Shown here: positions 62,745-64,000 of the stretch, piece after piece
Layout: each line of letters begins with the position of its first letter
How positions within the stretch are numbered: the stretch's first letter is position 1
NCBI GenBank assembly: GCA_023376005.1
Contig: CM042141.1
Location: 93,289,635 to 93,353,634, forward strand
Length of the DNA stretch: 64,000 nt
Direction: 5' to 3'
DNA from: Doryteuthis pealeii
Taxonomy: Eukaryota > Mollusca > Cephalopoda > Myopsida > Loliginidae
Notes under the pieces: generated by a model
What the model was told of the DNA's origin: nothing
The model's input: only the letters and a program-made list of their open reading frames with translations
The model's database searches: none
Translations under genes and position numbers: made by a program

Positions 62745-62920
62745 TAATATTTTTGCTATATTTATAAATAAAGAGTGCTCAATATCAATGATAGTTCATA
62801 TCTAAGTTAGGATAGTGTAGACAATAGTCTGATGATTGCATAAGTGAGAAACTGAGTCACAAAGCGATATTGACTATGTCTATGCTATCCTAATAAATAT
62901 ATATAATAAAAATATTATTA
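62745..62920. mobile_element. Repeat G
   Basis: ATTTATAAATAAAGAGTGCT, CTCAATATCAATGATAG, then CATAAGTGAGAAACTG. TATGCTATCCTAATAAATAT near the right end suggests a terminal inverted repeat. Confidence 0.6.
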
Positions 62921-63400
62921 ACCTTCAATTTAAGGCTAGAAATTCTTTGTGAAGTGCTGAAATATTCAAAACCATAAAGAAAATTCAAATTTGACAGAGT
63001 TGTTGTGATTGGTGGAATTTAGTGCCTCCATTTGAAATGCAAGGCACAAATTTGGCTAATGAATAAAGTTTATTATTGCAAAAAGTCGGGGAAGGGGGAT
63101 AACTCTGTTGAAACTTTTGTAATTTTGGTATGAGGAATTCATTTAGATTTTCTATTGATTTTACAGATTAAACCAAAAATGTTTTCATTAGTGAATGATT
63201 ACAAGCAGAAACTTTTAACTTTTAAATATCCTAAACAAAACACACAAAAACAACAACACAGGAGCAAATTTACGTGGTAGTTAACTTTTTATGGTATACA
63301 TGAAATTTACTTGGTACCCTATTTTTATTTTTATTGTACCATGTCACATCATTCTTCAATGATATAACTTCTGGGATTAGAACCTCAAATTTAAAAAAAG

Positions 63401-63432
<32 letters not shown>

Positions 63433-64000
63433 TGGATTTCTATCAGTAGTAACTAAAAATACTTTTGCTATTTTTTTTCTAGCTAAAATTATCAATTAAA
63501 CAAATTAAAAAATGGTATTTAAGGTTCATATAAAATCATCCTACTAAAAAGATTTAGGATTAAAAAATAAAACAAGATTAACTTGTCATTTTAATCATAA
63601 AAATATATAATGAACTTTAAAAACATTTTTTATACTAAAACAATTATTTTGTTTTTTCTAACAGTGAAGTTAAAAAAAAAAAAAAAAAGGATTTGCATCC
63701 ACATCAGGTAAAAAAATAAACAGTGTAGAAATTCCAGGAAATTATCCAAACAATCATTTTTTGGCATTTTGTGCTTTAAGAAAACAAATTTTACAAACTA
63801 TTCAACAATTTCAAATTTTATTTGACCTTCATATGAAACTGAATGTATAAATCAGAAAGTTTTTATGGTTATTTCATATAACTCCAACATAAACAAAGGA
63901 GAACCACTCTTGACTGATAAATTATTTATTTATTGATCTACTAGGAAAAAAGAAGATGGGGTTAGGGGTTAGGTTAATGGAAAAATAAACAATTTATCAG
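62921..64000. other. Unassigned A+T-rich DNA
   Basis: Homopolymer A runs and A+T-rich DNA; no coding signal or repeat family recognised up to the window edge. Confidence 0.5.

Overview
This is a eukaryotic, animal nuclear window. It is very A+T-rich (my impression is around 70%, not counted), full of microsatellites and interspersed repeats, and holds two split protein-coding genes with GT-AG introns, both on the minus strand. The closest reading is an invertebrate with a repeat-dense genome. A lophotrochozoan such as a cephalopod mollusc would fit the tRNA-derived SINEs, the LINE types and the long TA/GATA arrays, but the sequence alone does not fix the species.

Gene 1 (about 9.4-40.1 kb, minus) is an SLC35F6-like transporter of the drug/metabolite transporter superfamily. 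Seven coding exons join in phase into about 377 residues that track the vertebrate SLC35F6 family end to end; only the last few codons are uncertain. Its introns, up to 15 kb, carry most of the repeats. Gene 2 (45.17-51.18 kb, minus) is RPS16, ribosomal protein uS9. Six exons give a complete 148-residue protein with a 5-nt first coding exon, a pyrimidine-rich TOP-like tract upstream and AATAAA just after the stop. About 290 bp upstream, an ETS motif and an E-box sit in a small CpG-containing island that may be a shared promoter.

Everything else is mobile-element sequence or unassigned A+T-rich DNA. Recognised elements are: a broken mariner nested in a TA-flanked MITE (7.7-9.3 kb); hAT-like MITEs, one 906-bp copy with a perfect 8-bp target duplication nested inside an older hAT-like MITE (40.9-42.1 kb); Helitron-like elements with TC starts and hairpin-CTAG ends (20.4, 34.9, 57.2 kb); several palindromic or foldback elements; at least four tRNA-derived SINE types; a roughly 570-bp unclassified repeat ('repeat E'); non-LTR retrotransposon 3' fragments; and candidate LTR pieces.

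The two genes are housekeeping genes, and I see no operon-like or cluster logic linking them. I found no clearly new biological system. The most interesting structures are TE architectures: nested insertions that can be ordered in time, two MITE families with different termini sharing a core, palindromes whose centre is a 21-bp repeat array, a SINE copy carrying a LINE reverse-transcriptase segment, and a Helitron-like terminal hairpin interrupted by a fully open 172-bp segment.
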